A stretch of DNA of 64,000 bases, from contig JAJCZL010000008.1 in NCBI GenBank assembly GCA_029262415.1, forward strand, positions 43,891-107,890, in the 5' to 3' direction. Each line of letters begins with the position of its first letter. Within the stretch, counting starts at the first letter, position 1. The stretch is from Deltaproteobacteria bacterium. Its GTDB lineage: Bacteria > Desulfobacterota > Binatia > UBA1149 > JAJCZL01. This document shows positions 63,048 to 64,000 of the stretch, one piece after another. The notes beneath the pieces were generated by a model. That model did no database searches and was not told where the DNA came from. It saw only the letters and a program-made list of their open reading frames with translations. A program made the position numbers and the translations under genes.

Positions 63048-63122
63048 TCAGTGGTAATCGACGATCTCTACGCCAAACGCATCTCCATCTTTATCTTTCC
63101 ACGAAAACTGCTCTGCTGATAA
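63048..63122 (-). pseudogene. higB: HigB toxin remnant (last 24 codons)
   Basis: On the minus strand the 24 codons before a TGA at 63048 read 'LSAEQFSWKDKDGDAFGVEI' then VDYH, the characteristic RelE/HigB C-terminus ('..VEIVDYH'). A TAG stop stands just before them and the catalytic part is absent. The stub ends 18 bases before the higA start, the normal higBA spacing and order. Confidence 0.7.
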
Positions 63123-63187
63123 CTAAGCCGCAAGTCTGTCGTAGCGATGGTGCAGAAGTCCACCCGGCTCCGCCGGGAAATTGTTAC

Positions 63188-63299
63188 CAGTTTCGCAGGC
63201 GCCGACACCACCAACCGTACTTCCGTGACAGTTTCGGAGGCGCCGACACCATCAAGCGTGCTCTCGTGCAGTTTCGCAGGCGCCGACACCATCAAGCGT
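63188..63299. repeat. Three direct repeats of about 31 bp, period 40-41 bp
   Basis: Copies start at 63188, 63229 and 63269. Each begins CAGTTTCG(C/G)AGGCGCCGA and continues CACCATCAAGCGT (first copy CACCACCAACCGT), with about 10 variable bases between. Spacers this short exclude CRISPR. They may be remnants of a duplicated short element or binding sites. Confidence 0.8.
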
Positions 63300-63312
63300 C
63301 ATCCACCAAGCG

Positions 63313-64000
63313 TTATCCACTGGACAGCCGACGAACATTCCGCACGGAATGTAGACTTGCGCCGTGACGCTTGCCCAGCATGAAAGTTCGTCCGTAATCC
63401 AGCTCCGCCTGGTACTCATTGTGAGCCCGGCAACGCAGCGCGATATTCTCTGCCTCGTGACGGCCGCCTTTGCCGTAGGGGATCTCGTGATGGTATTCGA
63501 TGCAGCTCGTTGCTCGGCAGCGTCGCCCCTGTTGATCAACGAACGTGCAACGACCGACATCGCGTTTCCATACTTCGCGGCGGATCGCGGCGGGAATCGC
63601 GCGTGTCGGCTTAGCACTCGGCTGGCCGCTGGCTCGCGCCGCCCTGGTGACGGCCGCCCTGGTGACTGCCGCTCCGGTGACGGAAGCCTTGGTGACCGCC
63701 GCCTTCTTCTTGAGCGTATCATTGAGGAGCAACTCGATCGCGCGGCTGACGATCAGCGCAGGGTCTGCGCTCGGCAACTGGTGGCTTAGCAAATCCTGCA
63801 ACGAACGCAGCTGATCGTGAGTGCGCTGGTCGACGGTGATCTCGATCTTGAAACGTCGCGGGGCGAGCGCGACGACTTGTTTGTGAACGGGGACGGGCTT
63901 GGCCGCGCCGGCCGCGGCCGGCACGCCGTTCTTCGGCACGCACTGTCCGTCGCGACCGCCAGCCTCTTGCGCGCTTGTTTGCGGGGCCTCGGCGGGAGCA
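63313..64000 (-). CDS. HNH endonuclease (N-terminus beyond window edge)
   Basis: The frame is open to the right edge, so only the C-terminal ~228 residues are seen. 'KIEITVDQRTHDQLRSLQDL' and 'DPALIVSRAIELLLND' are the helical part of DUF222/13E12-like HNH proteins. A short Ala/Val/Thr/Lys-rich repeat ('AAVTRAAVTRAARAS', from 15-bp tandem units) follows. The HNH domain has 'REVWKRDVGRCTFVD', 'YHHEIPYGKGG' and 'NIALRCRAHNEYQAEL' with the metal and catalytic His residues present. It should be a DNA nuclease, often phage- or mobile-element-related. Its last residues ('SLHSVRNVRRLSSG') overlap a dispersed palindrome and look atypical. Confidence 0.8.
   Translation of the reverse strand, partial: APAEAPQTSAQEAGGRDGQCVPKNGVPAAAGAAKPVPVHKQVVALAPRRFKIEITVDQRTHDQLRSLQDLLSHQLPSADPALIVSRAIELLLNDTLKKKAAVTKASVTGAAVTRAAVTRAARASGQPSAKPTRAIPAAIRREVWKRDVGRCTFVDQQGRRCRATSCIEYHHEIPYGKGGRHEAENIALRCRAHNEYQAELDYGRTFMLGKRHGASLHSVRNVRRLSSG
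63335..63352. repeat. Palindrome ACATTCCG-CA-CGGAATGT
   Basis: Perfect 8-base arms with a 2-base spacer, the same core as the 24-bp palindrome at 11359-11382. It lies inside the last codons of the HNH endonuclease frame, so the protein's C-terminal end may derive from the inserted repeat. Confidence 0.6.

Noticed and set aside
63188..63299. Possible CRISPR array
   Set aside because: Three repeats with only about 10-base spacers, the gaps too short for crRNA spacers, and no cas genes in the window.

Overview
The window is GC-rich (roughly 60 percent by eye), gene-dense, and reads as one chromosomal stretch of a deltaproteobacteria-like bacterium. Three secreted proteins have Thr-rich linkers, Cys-rich 'CGDG..ETCDDGN' repeats and C-terminal dockerin-like 'TASDAL..LR' repeats. 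They sit beside DUF1329, ferritin-like di-iron, MpaB-type oxygenase and ACAD10/11-type acyl-CoA dehydrogenase genes. That mix resembles Binatota or related uncultured lineages. This placement is inferred from gene content; no rRNA or marker gene here proves it.

Layout. 1-6.9 kb: cell-surface genes (partial DUF2079 membrane protein; beta-helix protein and family 2 glycosyltransferase coupled by a GTGA overlap; sigma-54 activator; membrane-anchored SGNH hydrolase). 7.1-11.2 kb: two adjacent dynamin-like GTPases coupled by a GTGA overlap. 11.5-14.3 kb: hybrid histidine kinase and response regulator on the minus strand. 14.8-19.6 kb: a YhaO/YhaN (Mre11/Rad50-like) pair whose nuclease-type partner has altered catalytic motifs and whose ATPase has a long C-terminal extension. 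19.7-34.7 kb: two paralogous beta-helical surface proteins and a third protein with a cohesin-like domain; between and around them lie FecR-like, Sel1-repeat, di-iron, DUF1329, small lipoprotein and PP2C genes. 34.8-50.8 kb: mostly metabolism (quinone oxidoreductase, MpaB oxygenase, fused indolepyruvate oxidoreductase, Nudix, acetolactate synthase, SprT-like protease, sulfatase, acyl-CoA dehydrogenase, CobW GTPase, ABM monooxygenase, a second SGNH hydrolase, a royal-jelly-type beta-propeller). 51-56.5 kb: small membrane proteins, a YadA-head-like repeat protein, and the set carbamoyltransferase, SxtJ, DUF5989, SGNH hydrolase. 56.6-62.7 kb: tRNA-Leu, tig, clpP, clpX, lon, a strong terminator and tRNA-Val. 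62.8-64 kb: a decayed higBA toxin-antitoxin remnant, short repeats and a partial HNH endonuclease.

Best candidates for something undescribed are (i) the degenerate-nuclease YhaO/YhaN pair, which lies near the paired GTPases and a phosphorelay, and (ii) a possible non-cellulosomal cohesin/dockerin surface assembly made by the three secreted proteins. A short palindrome with arms ACATTCCG/CGGAATGT occurs at least twice, with a third near-copy, and may be a small dispersed repeat. No CRISPR array, rRNA operon, insertion sequence or complete prophage was seen.
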